A DNA stretch of 64,000 nt from contig NZ_BOQD01000027.1 of assembly GCF_018332515.1 (NCBI RefSeq), positions 1 through 64,000 on the forward strand, in the 5' to 3' direction. The position numbers were made by a program, and so were the translations under genes. The stretch is from Bacillus hominis (GTDB lineage Bacteria > Bacillota > Bacilli > Bacillales > Bacillaceae_G). The notes below the pieces were generated by a model, which was not told the DNA's origin, made no database searches, and saw nothing but the letters and a program-made list of their open reading frames with translations. Positions 15,653 through 24,711 of this stretch are shown here, one piece after another (the stretch's first letter is position 1; each line of letters starts with the position of its first letter).

Positions 15653-17038
15653 GTGAAAAAGTTTGTAAAGAAAGCATGGCCATTTGCAGTTGTGGCGTCA
15701 TTAGCAGTTACTTCGGTTGCGACATGGAATTTTACACGTTCTAGCGAGGTTAATGCAGATGAGAATGGAAGCAATGCAAAGATTAAAAATGTCATTGTAT
15801 TAATTGGGGATGGTATGGGACCTTCATATATGACAGCTCATCGCTATATGAAAGACAATCCAAAAACATTTGAGATGGAATCTACAGAATTTGATAAACA
15901 TCTTGTAGGGACACAAAAAACATATCCAGAAGATGAACATGAGAATATTACAGACTCTGCATCGGCAGCAACTGCGATGTCAGCAGGTATAAAAACATAT
16001 AATGCAGCTATTGCAGTTGATAATGATAAAGCTGAAGTGAAAACAGTGCTTGAGCAAGCGAAAGAAAAAGGGAAATCAACAGGACTAGTTGCAACTTCTG
16101 AAATTACGCATGCAACACCAGCGGCTTTCGGTGCGCATGATATTAGTCGTAAAAACATGGATGCAATTGCAAATGATTACTTTGATGAGAAAGTAAAAGG
16201 TAAGCATAAAATAGATGTTATGCTTGGCGGTGGCGTAAATAACTTTGTTAGAAAAGACCGTAATCTTACAGAAGAGTTTAAGAAGTCTGGTTATAGTTAT
16301 GTAACAGATCGTAATCAATTACTAAATGATAAAAGCGATCAAGTTCTTGGTTTATTTGCACCAGGTGGTTTAGATAAAATGATTGACCGTAATGATAAAA
16401 CACCTTCATTAGAAGAGATGACAAATGCAGCGATTGAGCGCTTGAATAAAAATGAAAACGGGTTCTTCTTAATGGTTGAAGGTAGCCAAATTGATTGGGC
16501 TGGACATGATAATGATATTGTCGGCGCAATGAGTGAAATGGAAGATTTCGAAAAAGCGTTTAAAGCAGCGATTGAGTTTGCGAAAAAAGATAAAAATACA
16601 TTAGTTGTTGCAACTGCAGATCATGCAACTGGTGGACTATCTTTAGGAGCGAATGGTGAGTATAACTTTAAAGTAGATCCGATTAAAGCTGCGAAACGTA
16701 CGCCAGACTTTATGGCAAATGAAATTGTAAAAGGTGCAAATGTAGAAGAAACATTGAAAAAGTATATCGATTTACAATTAACACCAGAAGAAATTAAAGC
16801 TGTAAATGATATAGCTCCATCGAAAGATGTAACAAAGATTGATAATGCGATTGAAGATATCTTCAATAAGCGTTCGGTTACAGGTTGGACAACGGGTGGA
16901 CATACAGGTGAAGATGTGAACGTATATGCATTCGGACCAGGTAAATACTTATTCTCTGGCGTTCAAGAGAATACAAACATAGCGAAACGTGTCTTTGATA
17001 TTGTTGGCGGTGGCGACCCAAATAAAGGAAGACGTTAA
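15653..17038 (+). CDS. Alkaline phosphatase, secreted
   Basis: A 461-residue metal-dependent phosphomonoesterase. A signal peptide covers residues about 1-35. The metal site is DGMGPSYMTAHR (about residue 53), the catalytic serine is Ser102 in TDSASAATAMSAG, and further ligands are in ADHATGG (about 323) and GWTTGGHTGED (near 420). It belongs to the PhoA/PhoB class of Bacillus alkaline phosphatases, acting outside the cell to release phosphate. A PhoP-type Pho box lies about 80-105 bases upstream. The start codon is GTG at 15653 after GGGGGACAAG. Confidence 0.93.
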   Translation: MKKFVKKAWPFAVVASLAVTSVATWNFTRSSEVNADENGSNAKIKNVIVLIGDGMGPSYMTAHRYMKDNPKTFEMESTEFDKHLVGTQKTYPEDEHENITDSASAATAMSAGIKTYNAAIAVDNDKAEVKTVLEQAKEKGKSTGLVATSEITHATPAAFGAHDISRKNMDAIANDYFDEKVKGKHKIDVMLGGGVNNFVRKDRNLTEEFKKSGYSYVTDRNQLLNDKSDQVLGLFAPGGLDKMIDRNDKTPSLEEMTNAAIERLNKNENGFFLMVEGSQIDWAGHDNDIVGAMSEMEDFEKAFKAAIEFAKKDKNTLVVATADHATGGLSLGANGEYNFKVDPIKAAKRTPDFMANEIVKGANVEETLKKYIDLQLTPEEIKAVNDIAPSKDVTKIDNAIEDIFNKRSVTGWTTGGHTGEDVNVYAFGPGKYLFSGVQENTNIAKRVFDIVGGGDPNKGRR

Positions 17039-17093
17039 TTAAAGAAAGTGAGGCATTTTTGCCTCATTTTTTCTTTTTAGGAAGGGTGAAAAG

Positions 17094-17561
17094 ATGAGCG
17101 GTTTTACGAGGAAATTAGGAGGCGCTATGCTAATTGGGCTATTGTTAGTTGGCTGTCAATCTACAGAGGAGCATGTAGAAAAGAAAACAGTTGCTAAGAA
17201 AATGGAAGAACGAGTACAGATAACGAGCGAAGAAGAGAGGGCTGTTCAAGGAGTTATTGAAGCATTTGTACGAACGACAAATGAAAAAAATATCACTGAG
17301 CATATGGCGTTATTTTCAAGCAAAATGATTGGTGCTGAAGACCTGAAAACACGGAAGGAAGCAGCATTTCAAAAAGGAAATAAGAAAATTGAATTGGAAC
17401 ATATAAATATGAAAGCTCTTAAAGATGGGCTTGTTATTGTGGAAGCAGAGGAAAAAGAAGTAGATGGGGAAGTCAGCCTTCAGAAGAAAACACAGTATGC
17501 ACTTGGAAAAGAAGAAGAGCAGTGGAAAATTGAAGAGGTTCGTACGATAGAGAAGAAATAA
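17094..17561 (+). CDS. Putative lipoprotein with NTF2-like domain
   Basis: A 155-residue protein with a signal peptide and lipobox (LLLVGC, Cys about 21). The mature part has a helix-plus-sheet pattern (VIEAFVRTTNEKNITEHMAL, then alternating strands ending WKIEEVRTIE), as in NTF2/SnoaL-like domains. It lies 55 bases after the alkaline phosphatase gene and could be read through from it, although a hairpin of weak strength lies between. The function is unknown. Confidence 0.7.
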   Translation: MSGFTRKLGGAMLIGLLLVGCQSTEEHVEKKTVAKKMEERVQITSEEERAVQGVIEAFVRTTNEKNITEHMALFSSKMIGAEDLKTRKEAAFQKGNKKIELEHINMKALKDGLVIVEAEEKEVDGEVSLQKKTQYALGKEEEQWKIEEVRTIEKK

Positions 17562-17590
17562 AAAAGGTTCTCATAGAAGAGAACCTTTTT
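17562..17590. terminator. Bidirectional terminator
   Basis: The stem AAAAAGGTTCTC/GAGAACCTTTTT separates the lipoprotein gene from the convergent alarmone synthetase gene. Confidence 0.85.
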
Positions 17591-18239
17591 AAAGCGGTAA
17601 TAAAATTTGATTTGAACAAGCTTCAATGTCATCAATATCTTGACGGATTGTTGCCATCTTATTATCAAGGTCTTCAGCCTTCATTGCAGCATCATGTAGT
17701 TCATCCTTCAAATAATCAGGTATGTTTCCTTCATATTTGTAGTAAAGTTTATGTTCTAAACTTGCCCAAAAGTCCATCGCAAGTGTACGTAATTGAATTT
17801 CTGCAAAGACATCTTTCGTACCAGAATTTAGTGATAAAGGATATTTAATAATCATGTGCAAACTTTTATATCCGTTTCCTTTTGGATTAGCAATATAATC
17901 TTTTACGTCTACGACTTCCATATCCTCACGATTTTCAATTACTTCTTTTAAATGATAGATATCTTCTACGAAGCAACATGTAATACGAATACCAATAATA
18001 TCTTGTAACTGTGTTTGAGCATTTTCAACTGTTGGTGATAAGTTTTTACGCTCTAGTTTTTTAATAATACTTGCAGGTTGTTTTAGTCTAGTTTTTATAT
18101 GTTCAAACGGGTTGTAATCCTCTAGAAATTGAGCTTCCCGGTTCATAATTTCAAATTTAGTTTTTAACTCTTCTAAAGCAAATGTATAAGGTAATACAAA
18201 AGCTTTCCAGTAGTTAACTGTTGATTGGTTATATTCCAT
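17589..18239 (-). CDS. Small alarmone synthetase (GTP pyrophosphokinase, SasA/RelP/YwaC type)
   Basis: A 216-residue RelA/SpoT-like synthetase that transfers pyrophosphate from ATP to GDP or GTP, making (p)ppGpp. It has the synthetase core only: QDIIGIRITCCFVEDIY, NGYKSLHMIIKYP and the catalytic AEIQLRTLAMDFWASLEHKL. There is no hydrolase or TGS domain. The SLEHKLYYK segment and the N-terminal FALEELKTKFEIMNRE are closer to B. subtilis YwaC (SasA/RelP) than to YjbM (SasB/RelQ). Such enzymes are usually induced transcriptionally by cell-wall stress. Confidence 0.9.
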   Translation of the reverse strand: MEYNQSTVNYWKAFVLPYTFALEELKTKFEIMNREAQFLEDYNPFEHIKTRLKQPASIIKKLERKNLSPTVENAQTQLQDIIGIRITCCFVEDIYHLKEVIENREDMEVVDVKDYIANPKGNGYKSLHMIIKYPLSLNSGTKDVFAEIQLRTLAMDFWASLEHKLYYKYEGNIPDYLKDELHDAAMKAEDLDNKMATIRQDIDDIEACSNQILLPL

Positions 18240-18279
18240 TTATATACACACCTTTTCTTATTTACAAGTGAAGTTGTTA

Positions 18280-18351
18280 TTATACTAAACACCAAATCAT
18301 GTAGGCACAAGCAGCAAATGATGAGATCATAAAGCGATATTTAGTTTTCAT
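18280..18351 (-). CDS. Possible 23-residue hydrophobic peptide
   Basis: The short frame MKTKYRFMISSFAACAYMIW plus CLV is preceded by AAAGGGG at a suitable distance. A positively charged start followed by a single hydrophobic stretch suggests a one-helix membrane peptide. It lies upstream of the alarmone synthetase gene on the same strand. Coding status rests only on the ribosome-binding site and composition. Confidence 0.35.
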   Translation of the reverse strand: MKTKYRFMISSFAACAYMIWCLV

Positions 18352-18445
18352 ATTTTCAACCCCTTTCAAATGAAATTATATATGAATAAACGTCATTGTT
18401 AGTAATTTCATTATGTACAATTCTTATAGTAATAGATTCATGTGA

Positions 18446-18832
18446 AATTCGTATGAACTAATTGTTTCAGTTTTTTGTCTTTTTTCTCTATATGTAAATG
18501 ACATTCGTGTAGAGGGAAAATATATTAGGGTTAACATCAATACAGAAAATGGTGCTGTGATGCACTACTCAGGAGAATCTAGCAACATTATAAAAGAATT
18601 ACTTACATATAAAACAACACCAAAAGTAACAAAGGAAAAAGCGTTAGAAATATATATAGGGGCCATGCGAGTTAATTTAGAATGGTTTTTAGAGAATGAT
18701 GTAGAGGAAACAAGCTACGAACTACTGTATAAACAAACAACGGATGAAAATTATAAAGACCCCTTCGATTGTAGTCGAGAACTGCGTTATATTGATGCCG
18801 ACACAGGAAAGAAAATTTGGAGTGAATATTAG
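18446..18832 (+). pseudogene. 5'-truncated YcdB/YcdC-like domain fragment
   Basis: An uninterrupted frame of 128 codons has no start codon near its 5' end; the first possible start is the GTG/ATG at 18557-18562, with no good ribosome-binding site. Coding similarity extends upstream of that start: LYVNDIRVEGKYIRVNINTE, then GAVMHYSGES, and a C-terminal YIDADTGKKIW. This is the pattern of YcdB/YcdC (PepSY-like) repeat domains, which are normally hundreds of residues long. It is probably the residual last repeat of a deleted gene. Confidence 0.6.
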
Positions 18833-18869
18833 TAAAAGCCAATCGGTACGTATCGATTGGCTTTTACTA
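18831..18869. terminator. Bidirectional terminator
   Basis: The 15-bp stem AGTAAAAGCCAATCG/CGATTGGCTTTTACT lies between the YcdB-like fragment and the convergent lipoprotein gene. Confidence 0.85.
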
Positions 18870-18887
18870 TGTTCGTAGAATCATTTA

Positions 18888-19700
18888 TTAATTTCCGTTA
18901 AGTGGTTGAAGAATACCATCTTGAGCTTTTGACCACTCATATAAATTCCCATCAGATCCTACTGCAAAATTTAGAGCACGTTGACGTTCACCGTCACCAT
19001 TTGTGTATAAAACGTCATATAGCTTAATGCCATTTATTGTGCCGATTAGTTGGTCTTCTGCCGAGACGTAATGAATGTCAGCTGATCGAGCGCCCATTCT
19101 TTTTTCTAGAACTCTTACAGCATCTTCACTTGTGAATGTAATAGTATCAGTTTGTTTATTCGGTTGTTTAGCTGGTTGTTGCTCTTTTTGTGTATTTTTA
19201 GATTCTGCTTCAGGCTTTGTATTATTTTTAGCTGTTTCGTTATTTTCAGTTTTTTTGTTGTTTTCAGTAGTTGCGTCGCTCTCAGTTTTTGTATTGTTTT
19301 TAGGTGTTGCATTGGTCTCAGTTTTTTTGTTGTTTTCGGTAGTTGTGTTGTTCTCAGCTTTTGTGCTGTTTTTAGCTGTTACGTTGTTTTCAGGTTTTGT
19401 ATTACTTTTAGGTGTTGCATTGTTTTCAGTTTTTTTGTTGTTTTCAGTAGTTACGTTGTTCTCAGTCTTTGTATTGTTTTCAGTTTTTACGTTATTCTCG
19501 TTTTTTGCATTTTCCTCAGTGTTTACACTGTCTTCAGCTTTTTGGTTATCTTCTGTTTTTGTGATGTCTTTGGATGCTGCAGTATCCTGTTTAGTCGTCT
19601 CAGTTTTTGTGGGCGAAGTTTGTTGTCCACAAGCTGACAGTAAGAAAAAAGATAATGTGAGTACTACAAGGTTTCTTATTTGTGCAGTAAAGTAGCGCAT
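18888..19700 (-). CDS. Lipoprotein with Asn/Lys/Thr/Glu-rich repeat linker
   Basis: A 270-residue protein with a lipobox (FFLLSACGQQ, Cys about 24). A long low-complexity region follows (about residues 35-180), made of TENN/KKTENN/TPKNNTK-type units in a higher-order period of roughly 24 residues. A folded C-terminal domain (about 185-270) contains SEDAVRVLEKRMG and GSDGNLYEWSKAQ. The repeat probably spans the cell wall, exposing the C-terminal domain. The start at 19700 is chosen because GAAAGAGGTG precedes it. The function is unknown; the C-terminal domain recalls small PepSY-like or YjgB-like modules. Confidence 0.8.
   Translation of the reverse strand: MRYFTAQIRNLVVLTLSFFLLSACGQQTSPTKTETTKQDTAASKDITKTEDNQKAEDSVNTEENAKNENNVKTENNTKTENNVTTENNKKTENNATPKSNTKPENNVTAKNSTKAENNTTTENNKKTETNATPKNNTKTESDATTENNKKTENNETAKNNTKPEAESKNTQKEQQPAKQPNKQTDTITFTSEDAVRVLEKRMGARSADIHYVSAEDQLIGTINGIKLYDVLYTNGDGERQRALNFAVGSDGNLYEWSKAQDGILQPLNGN
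19170..19595. repeat. Degenerate tandem repeat inside the lipoprotein gene
   Basis: Units of about 72-75 bp contain the recurring string GTTGTTTTCAGTxxTTxxGTTGTTxTCAG (plus strand). They encode TTENNKKTENN blocks. Such arrays change length by slipped-strand mispairing. Confidence 0.75.
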
Positions 19701-19887
19701 GAAAACACCTCTTTCAAAATTTTGGAACTTAACATATTGTAATACATTGGAAAAATTATGCAAGGTATGAAAGGGTTATTTCGTTCGACAAAAAGCTAAG
19801 GATTCCATATTTATATCGTACAGACACAAACAACCTCATGCCCACATACACATAGTAAAGACCACTATTTTGGCGGAGGTGAAGGGT

Positions 19888-20601
19888 TTGAGTCTATTCG
19901 CCGCAATTGGATATATGGTTCGAGAAGTGTTTGTATTTGTTTCTTATGTGAAGAACAATGCGTTCCCGCAGCCATTATCATCAGATGATGAGAGAAAGTA
20001 CTTAGAGTTAATGGAGCAAGGTGATGCTCAAGCAAGAAATCTTTTAATTGAACATAATTTACGGCTTGTAGCTCATATTGTTAAGAAATTCGAAAACACC
20101 GGTGAAGATGCAGAAGATTTAATTTCAATTGGTACGATTGGGCTTATTAAAGCGATTGAAAGCTATTCAGCAGGGAAAGGAACTAAGCTTGCAACATATG
20201 CAGCACGCTGTATCGAAAATGAAATTTTGATGCATTTACGTGTGCTGAAGAAAACGAAAAAAGATGTTTCACTTCATGATCCAATCGGGCAAGATAAAGA
20301 GGGGAATGAAATATCGCTTATTGATATATTAAAATCAGAATCTGAAGATGTAATTGATATGATTCAGCTTAGTATGGAGTTAGAAAAAATTAAAGAGTAT
20401 ATCGATATTCTAGATGAACGAGAGAAAGAAGTAATTGTGAAGCGTTTTGGACTGGGGCTTGATAAAGAGAAAACACAGAGGGAGATTGCGAAGGCACTCG
20501 GTATTTCAAGAAGCTACGTATCGCGAATTGAAAAGCGTGCTTTAATGAAAATGTTCCATGAATTTGTAAGGGCTGAGAAAGAGAAAAAAGCAAAAGAATA
20601 A
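19888..20601 (+). CDS. sigK: Sporulation sigma factor SigK (pro-sigma-K), uninterrupted
   Basis: Late mother-cell sigma factor, 237 residues. Region 2 ([36 protein letters not shown]) and region 4 ([38 protein letters not shown]) are intact. The N-terminal 19 residues ([18 protein letters not shown]) form the hydrophobic pro-peptide removed by SpoIVFB just before [10 protein letters not shown]. The start is TTG at 19888, set by GGAGGTGA eight bases before. The gene is continuous, without a skin-type element splitting it. Confidence 0.96.
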
Positions 20602-20611
20602 TGTATATTGT

Positions 20612-20645
20612 AGGCAGCTACACTTTAAAAGTGGCTGCTTTTCTT
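20612..20645 (+). terminator. Terminator after sigK
   Basis: The stem GCAGC(T)ACACTTTAAAAGTGGCTGC is followed by a T-rich stretch. Confidence 0.7.
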
Positions 20646-20892
20646 TCGGTAAAACGGAAAGAAAACGAGCTACTCTAAGAAGAAATACATGTTCACTGTT
20701 GAAAATGGCGGGTTCTATCTGTAATATTAGAAGGTGCTAAACAATTTAAGAATAAAAATTATACTTAGTTTTTCTTCGTGTATAACGAGACGGCTCAATT
20801 CTATATGTGGGAATAAGAACCAATTTTACATATGATATAGAGAGAAAAGAAGGGGAAACTAAAGTTATAGGCTGATTAGGAGGTTTCGTAAT

Positions 20893-21681
20893 TTGCGACG
20901 GACATTATATCGACTTATGATCGAACTTACAAATGGTCGTTTTACTTCTTATATATTACGTAAATTTGCACAATCTCGTTTGAGCTCTATCATTATTCCA
21001 TCGTATGCGAAAGTTTTTCAAATTAATCAAGATGAGATGGAAAAGGGTTTGAAAGAATATCGAACATTGCATGATTTATTTACACGTAGGCTAAAAGAAG
21101 GAAAGCGTAGTATTGATACTGATGCATCGAGTATCGTTAGTCCTGTTGATGGTGTTTTTGCTGATCAAGGTCCTATTGAGAATACAAAAACATTCGATAT
21201 AAAAGGAAAGCGTTATTCAATTGTGGATATGCTAGGTAATGAAGAGCGTGCAAAGCGATATGCAGGCGGTACATATATGGTAATTTATTTGAGTCCAAGT
21301 CATTATCATCGTATTCATAGCCCGCTCTCTGGATCTGTAACTGAAAGATTTGTACTCGGCAGAAAATCATATCCGGTAAATGCAGCGGGTATGGAGTATG
21401 GGAAAGAACCATTGTCAAAAAATTATCGCTCTGTTACAGAAGTAAATAGTGAAGGCGAACATATGGCGCTTGTAAAAGTAGGTGCTATGTTTGTTAATAG
21501 TATCGAGCTCCTTCATGAAAGAAGTACTGTTCAAAAAGGTGAAGAGATGGCATACTTTACATTTGGCTCAACAGTTGTTTTATTATTTGAAAAAGATATG
21601 ATTGAAGCAGTGCAGGAATTGACAAGTGGGCAAGAGTTGCGTCTTGGTGAAAAAATTGCAACCCGAGTATCTCATAAGTAA
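20893..21681 (+). CDS. psd: Phosphatidylserine decarboxylase proenzyme
   Basis: A 262-residue membrane-associated enzyme producing phosphatidylethanolamine. It is made as a proenzyme that self-cleaves at the GST motif, seen here as [11 protein letters not shown] (about residue 225), leaving a pyruvoyl group on the new alpha chain. Other family motifs are [12 protein letters not shown] (about 83) and [15 protein letters not shown] (about 136). The start is TTG after AGGAGG with 8 bases spacing. The 290 bases before it hold the sigK terminator and an unremarkable A/T-rich stretch. Confidence 0.95.
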   Translation: MRRTLYRLMIELTNGRFTSYILRKFAQSRLSSIIIPSYAKVFQINQDEMEKGLKEYRTLHDLFTRRLKEGKRSIDTDASSIVSPVDGVFADQGPIENTKTFDIKGKRYSIVDMLGNEERAKRYAGGTYMVIYLSPSHYHRIHSPLSGSVTERFVLGRKSYPVNAAGMEYGKEPLSKNYRSVTEVNSEGEHMALVKVGAMFVNSIELLHERSTVQKGEEMAYFTFGSTVVLLFEKDMIEAVQELTSGQELRLGEKIATRVSHK

Positions 21682-21781
21682 AGAAAAGATTTTATAATAT
21701 ATTTATGAAGCTCTAATTAAGAAATGTGGACAAAGATGCTTAATGAAGAAATCCCCTAGATGGGAGTACTTGTTTATTCGA

Positions 21782-21807
21782 GAGCCATCGCAGGATGGCT
21801 CTTTTTA
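21782..21807. terminator. Terminator between psd and sda
   Basis: The stem GAGCCATC/GATGGCTC with a T-run after it fits psd. It lies just beyond the 3' end of the convergent sda gene. Confidence 0.75.
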
Positions 21808-21833
21808 CAGGTCAATCAGCAATCTATATGTAC

Positions 21834-21989
21834 TCAAGAAGATTTGAAGAGCTTGTCCTCTAACGAGCGTCTAATAATTTCTTGTTTTATAAGTAAAATG
21901 AAGTCGGGATTTAATTTTAGTTCTTTTGCTTTATAATAAGACTCAGTGAGTAAATCAGTAGATAACTGTTCCATATGTTTTGTTTTCAA
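21834..21989 (-). CDS. sda: Sporulation histidine kinase inhibitor Sda
   Basis: A 51-residue checkpoint protein. The core [20 protein letters not shown], followed by [15 protein letters not shown], aligns with B. subtilis Sda ([20 protein letters not shown]..RRSL). Sda binds the dimerisation domain of the sporulation kinases KinA/KinB and blocks phosphorelay flow while replication is perturbed. The start is TTG, six bases after a strong AGGAGGTGA; an internal ATG at residue 6 would match the B. subtilis length better but lacks a site. It is divergent from yqeG, as in B. subtilis, with DnaA boxes between the two genes. Confidence 0.93.
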   Translation of the reverse strand: MKTKHMEQLSTDLLTESYYKAKELKLNPDFILLIKQEIIRRSLEDKLFKSS

Positions 21990-22073
21990 GGTGAGTCACC
22001 TCCTAATAATATAAGGGTTGATTCGTTGTTGCATTTAATGTACCAAAAAAATATGACAGTCACAAACAAGAGG

Positions 22074-22172
22074 TTATCCACATACCTCAGTGGATAAAGT
22101 GTGTATAGAATGTTGGTAAATTCCGAATTAACTGAAAAATTAATGTGGAAAGTGTGTACAAGTTTATCCACA
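22074..22172. promoter_or_regulatory. DnaA-box cluster between sda and yqeG
   Basis: Perfect TTATCCACA boxes lie at 22074-22082 and 22164-22172. An inverted box with one mismatch lies at 22089-22097, facing the first across 6 bases. Further half-matches (TGTGGAAA, GTGTGTACA) lie between. B. subtilis has a DnaA-box cluster at this same locus, where DnaA regulates sda. Confidence 0.88.
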
Positions 22173-22235
22173 GGTTATCTATCGAAAAATGTTGTCGAAA
22201 AATTTTATGAAAAATCCTCAAAGAGGTGAAAGAAA

Positions 22236-22748
22236 TTGAAGTTATTTTTACCAAATGAATATGTGAAAAATGTATATCATGTTCAACCAGAAGATTTGAA
22301 AAAACGTGGAATTAAAGGAGTTATTACTGATTTAGATAACACTTTAATTGAATGGGATCGTCCAAACGCAACACCACAGCTTGAAGAGTGGTTTTTGAAA
22401 ATGAAAGAAAATGATATTCAAGTAACGGTCGTTTCAAATAATAACGAGCAACGCGTTAAAGACTTTGCTGACCCATTAGGTATTCCGTTTATTCATAGTG
22501 CGCGCAAACCGTTTGTTCGCGCATTTAAGCGTGCGATACACGAGATGCACCTGCAGCCAGATGAAGTTGTAGTAATTGGAGATCAGTTACTAACGGATGT
22601 GCTCGGTGGGAATCGTGTGGGACTTCATACGATTTTAGTTGTACCGGTAGCGCAAACGGACGGATTGGTGACACGCTTTAATCGAAAAATTGAACGAAGA
22701 ATTATGAGAAACATGAAGAAAAAAGGCTTAATTAACTGGGAGGAATAA
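22236..22748 (+). CDS. yqeG: YqeG family HAD IIIA-type phosphatase
   Basis: A 170-residue HAD-superfamily phosphatase. Motif I is GVITDLDNTLIEWD (nucleophile Asp about residue 31), motif II is VVSNNN, and the motif III/IV region is VVIGDQLLTDVLGGNRVG. Subclass IIIA members act on phosphoesters such as phosphatidylglycerol phosphate. It is the first gene of the yqeG-yqeH-aroE-yhbY run. The start is TTG with AGAGGTGA upstream. Only 3 bases separate it from yqeH. Confidence 0.92.
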   Translation: MKLFLPNEYVKNVYHVQPEDLKKRGIKGVITDLDNTLIEWDRPNATPQLEEWFLKMKENDIQVTVVSNNNEQRVKDFADPLGIPFIHSARKPFVRAFKRAIHEMHLQPDEVVVIGDQLLTDVLGGNRVGLHTILVVPVAQTDGLVTRFNRKIERRIMRNMKKKGLINWEE

Positions 22749-22751
22749 AGT

Positions 22752-23858
22752 TTGACTGAAACAATTAAATGTATTGGTTGCGGTGTAGAAATTCAAACAG
22801 AAAATAAAAATGAAGTAGGATACGCTCCTGCATCATCTTTAGAAAAAGAACAAGTAATTTGCCAGCGTTGTTTTCGTTTGAAACATTATAACGAAATTCA
22901 AGATGTATCTTTAACAGATGATGATTTCCTTCGTATTTTGAATGGAATTGGACAATCAGACGCACTAGTGGTTAAAATCGTAGATATTTTCGATTTCAAT
23001 GGTAGCTGGTTACCGGGCTTACATCGTTTTGTAGGGAACAATAAAGTATTACTTGTAGGGAATAAGGCTGACTTAATTCCAAAGTCAGTTAAGCATGATA
23101 AAGTAAAACATTGGATGCGCTATAGTGCAAAGCAACTTGGTTTAAAACCAGAAGATGTCTTTTTGATTAGTGCAGCTAAAGGACAAGGAATCACTGAACT
23201 TGCTGATGCAATTGAGTATTACCGCGAAGGTAAAGATGTTTATGTTGTTGGATGTACGAATGTTGGTAAATCAACATTTATTAATCGTATGATTAAAGAG
23301 TTTAGTGATGAGACTGAGAATGTAATTACAACATCACATTTCCCAGGAACAACGCTTGATTTAATTGATATCCCATTAGACGAAACGTCATCTTTATACG
23401 ATACACCAGGTATTATTAATCATCATCAAATGGCGCATTATGTTGGGAAACAAAGCTTAAAGCTTATTACACCGACTACAGAAGTTAAGCCGATGGTATT
23501 CCAATTAAATGAAGAACAAACATTATTCTTTGGTGGATTAGCACGATTTGATTATGTAAGTGGAGGCCGTCGTGCATTTACTTGTCATTTTTCAAACCGT
23601 TTAACAATCCATCGTACAAAGCTTGAAAAGGCTGATGAATTGTACGAAAGACACGCTGGAGAATTATTGAATCCACCGACACCAGAAGAATTAGAAAATA
23701 TGCCTGAGTTTGTGAAATATGAATTTAATATTCGTGAGCCAAAAACGGATGTTGTATTCTCTGGATTGGGCTGGGTTACTGTAAATGAATCAGGAGCGAA
23801 AATTGTTGCTCATGTACCAAAGGGAGTAAGTGTTTCATTACGTAAATCTTTAATTTAA
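22752..23858 (+). CDS. yqeH: Ribosome biogenesis GTPase YqeH
   Basis: A 368-residue circularly permuted GTPase needed for 30S subunit assembly. An N-terminal zinc finger (CIGCGVEIQ and CQRCFRLKH) is followed by motifs in permuted order: G4 GNKADL (about 99), G5 SAAKG, then G1 GCTNVGKST (about 173) and G3 DTPGI (about 219). A C-terminal RNA-interaction domain follows. The start is TTG. It is co-directional and closely spaced with yqeG and aroE. Confidence 0.95.
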   Translation: MTETIKCIGCGVEIQTENKNEVGYAPASSLEKEQVICQRCFRLKHYNEIQDVSLTDDDFLRILNGIGQSDALVVKIVDIFDFNGSWLPGLHRFVGNNKVLLVGNKADLIPKSVKHDKVKHWMRYSAKQLGLKPEDVFLISAAKGQGITELADAIEYYREGKDVYVVGCTNVGKSTFINRMIKEFSDETENVITTSHFPGTTLDLIDIPLDETSSLYDTPGIINHHQMAHYVGKQSLKLITPTTEVKPMVFQLNEEQTLFFGGLARFDYVSGGRRAFTCHFSNRLTIHRTKLEKADELYERHAGELLNPPTPEELENMPEFVKYEFNIREPKTDVVFSGLGWVTVNESGAKIVAHVPKGVSVSLRKSLI

Positions 23859-23873
23859 TATGGAGAGGGATTT

Positions 23874-24707
23874 ATGAAACAATTATATGGTGTAGTCGGA
23901 AATCCAATTGGACATTCATTATCACCTGTTATGCATAACGATGCATTTGAACACTTGAATATGGATGCCCATTATCATGCGTTTCTTGTAGAAGAAGAGG
24001 CGCTAGGGGAAGCAGTAAAAGGTTTGAAAGCATTAGGTATTTCAGGATTTAATGTAACGACTCCGCATAAAGTTGCAATTATGGAGTACTTGGATGAGGT
24101 TGCCCCGCTAGCAAGGCAAATCGGTGCGGTAAATACAGTAGTTCATCGAGATGGAAAATTGATTGGGTATAATACAGATGGAATTGGTTTTGTTCGTGCC
24201 CTGCAGTCAATTAGTGAAGATCCACTTCAAGAGAAACGTATTTTATTAATCGGTGCAGGTGGTGCTAGTCGAGCTATTTACTTCTCGCTTGCAGATGTAG
24301 GTGTGAAAGAAATTGATATTGCTAATCGTACGAGAGATAAGGCGGAAAATCTTATCGCTGGGTGCATGGCAAATGTTAATTCGCATGCTCTATCGCTAGA
24401 ATGTGCAGCAGAAGATCAAGGGGAATATGATATTATCATCCAAACAACAACGATAGGTATGCATCCACATGTTGAGTATACGCCACTGGAAATTCGTTCA
24501 TTGAAACAAGGAACGATTGTTTCTGATATTATTTATAATCCATTTGAGACGAAAATTTTAGGCGATGCGAAAGAACAAGGTGCAATAATTCAAAATGGAA
24601 TCGATATGTTCGTTTATCAAGGTGCACTTGCATTTGAAATGTGGACAGGGTGTGTGCCGAATATTGATAGAATGAAACAATTAGTAATGAGAGAGCTTGG
24701 AGGCTAA
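23874..24707 (+). CDS. aroE: Shikimate dehydrogenase
   Basis: A 277-residue NADPH-dependent enzyme reducing 3-dehydroshikimate to shikimate in the aromatic amino acid pathway. The shikimate-binding segment [14 protein letters not shown] (about residue 9), the catalytic Lys in [16 protein letters not shown] (about 65), and the nucleotide-binding GAGGASRAI plus NRTRDKA are all present. The ribosome-binding site is GGAGAGGG. It is embedded in the yqe operon as in B. subtilis. Confidence 0.95.
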   Translation: MKQLYGVVGNPIGHSLSPVMHNDAFEHLNMDAHYHAFLVEEEALGEAVKGLKALGISGFNVTTPHKVAIMEYLDEVAPLARQIGAVNTVVHRDGKLIGYNTDGIGFVRALQSISEDPLQEKRILLIGAGGASRAIYFSLADVGVKEIDIANRTRDKAENLIAGCMANVNSHALSLECAAEDQGEYDIIIQTTTIGMHPHVEYTPLEIRSLKQGTIVSDIIYNPFETKILGDAKEQGAIIQNGIDMFVYQGALAFEMWTGCVPNIDRMKQLVMRELGG

Positions 24708-24711
24708 TTAT

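Noticed and set aside
19075-19695. Long open frames (206 and 161 codons) on the plus strand opposite the repetitive lipoprotein gene
   Set aside because: They exist only because the low-complexity repeat lacks stops in several frames. They are Phe/Val/Leu-rich, have no ribosome-binding site and lie opposite a gene with a lipobox and a good start.
19800-19870. Sigma-E or sigma-K promoter before sigK
   Set aside because: CATACACA and CATATTTAT strings are present, but none pairs with a good -35 at the required distance.
19888-20601. Possible skin-type element splitting sigK
   Set aside because: The gene reads through without interruption, and no recombinase gene or truncated halves are present.
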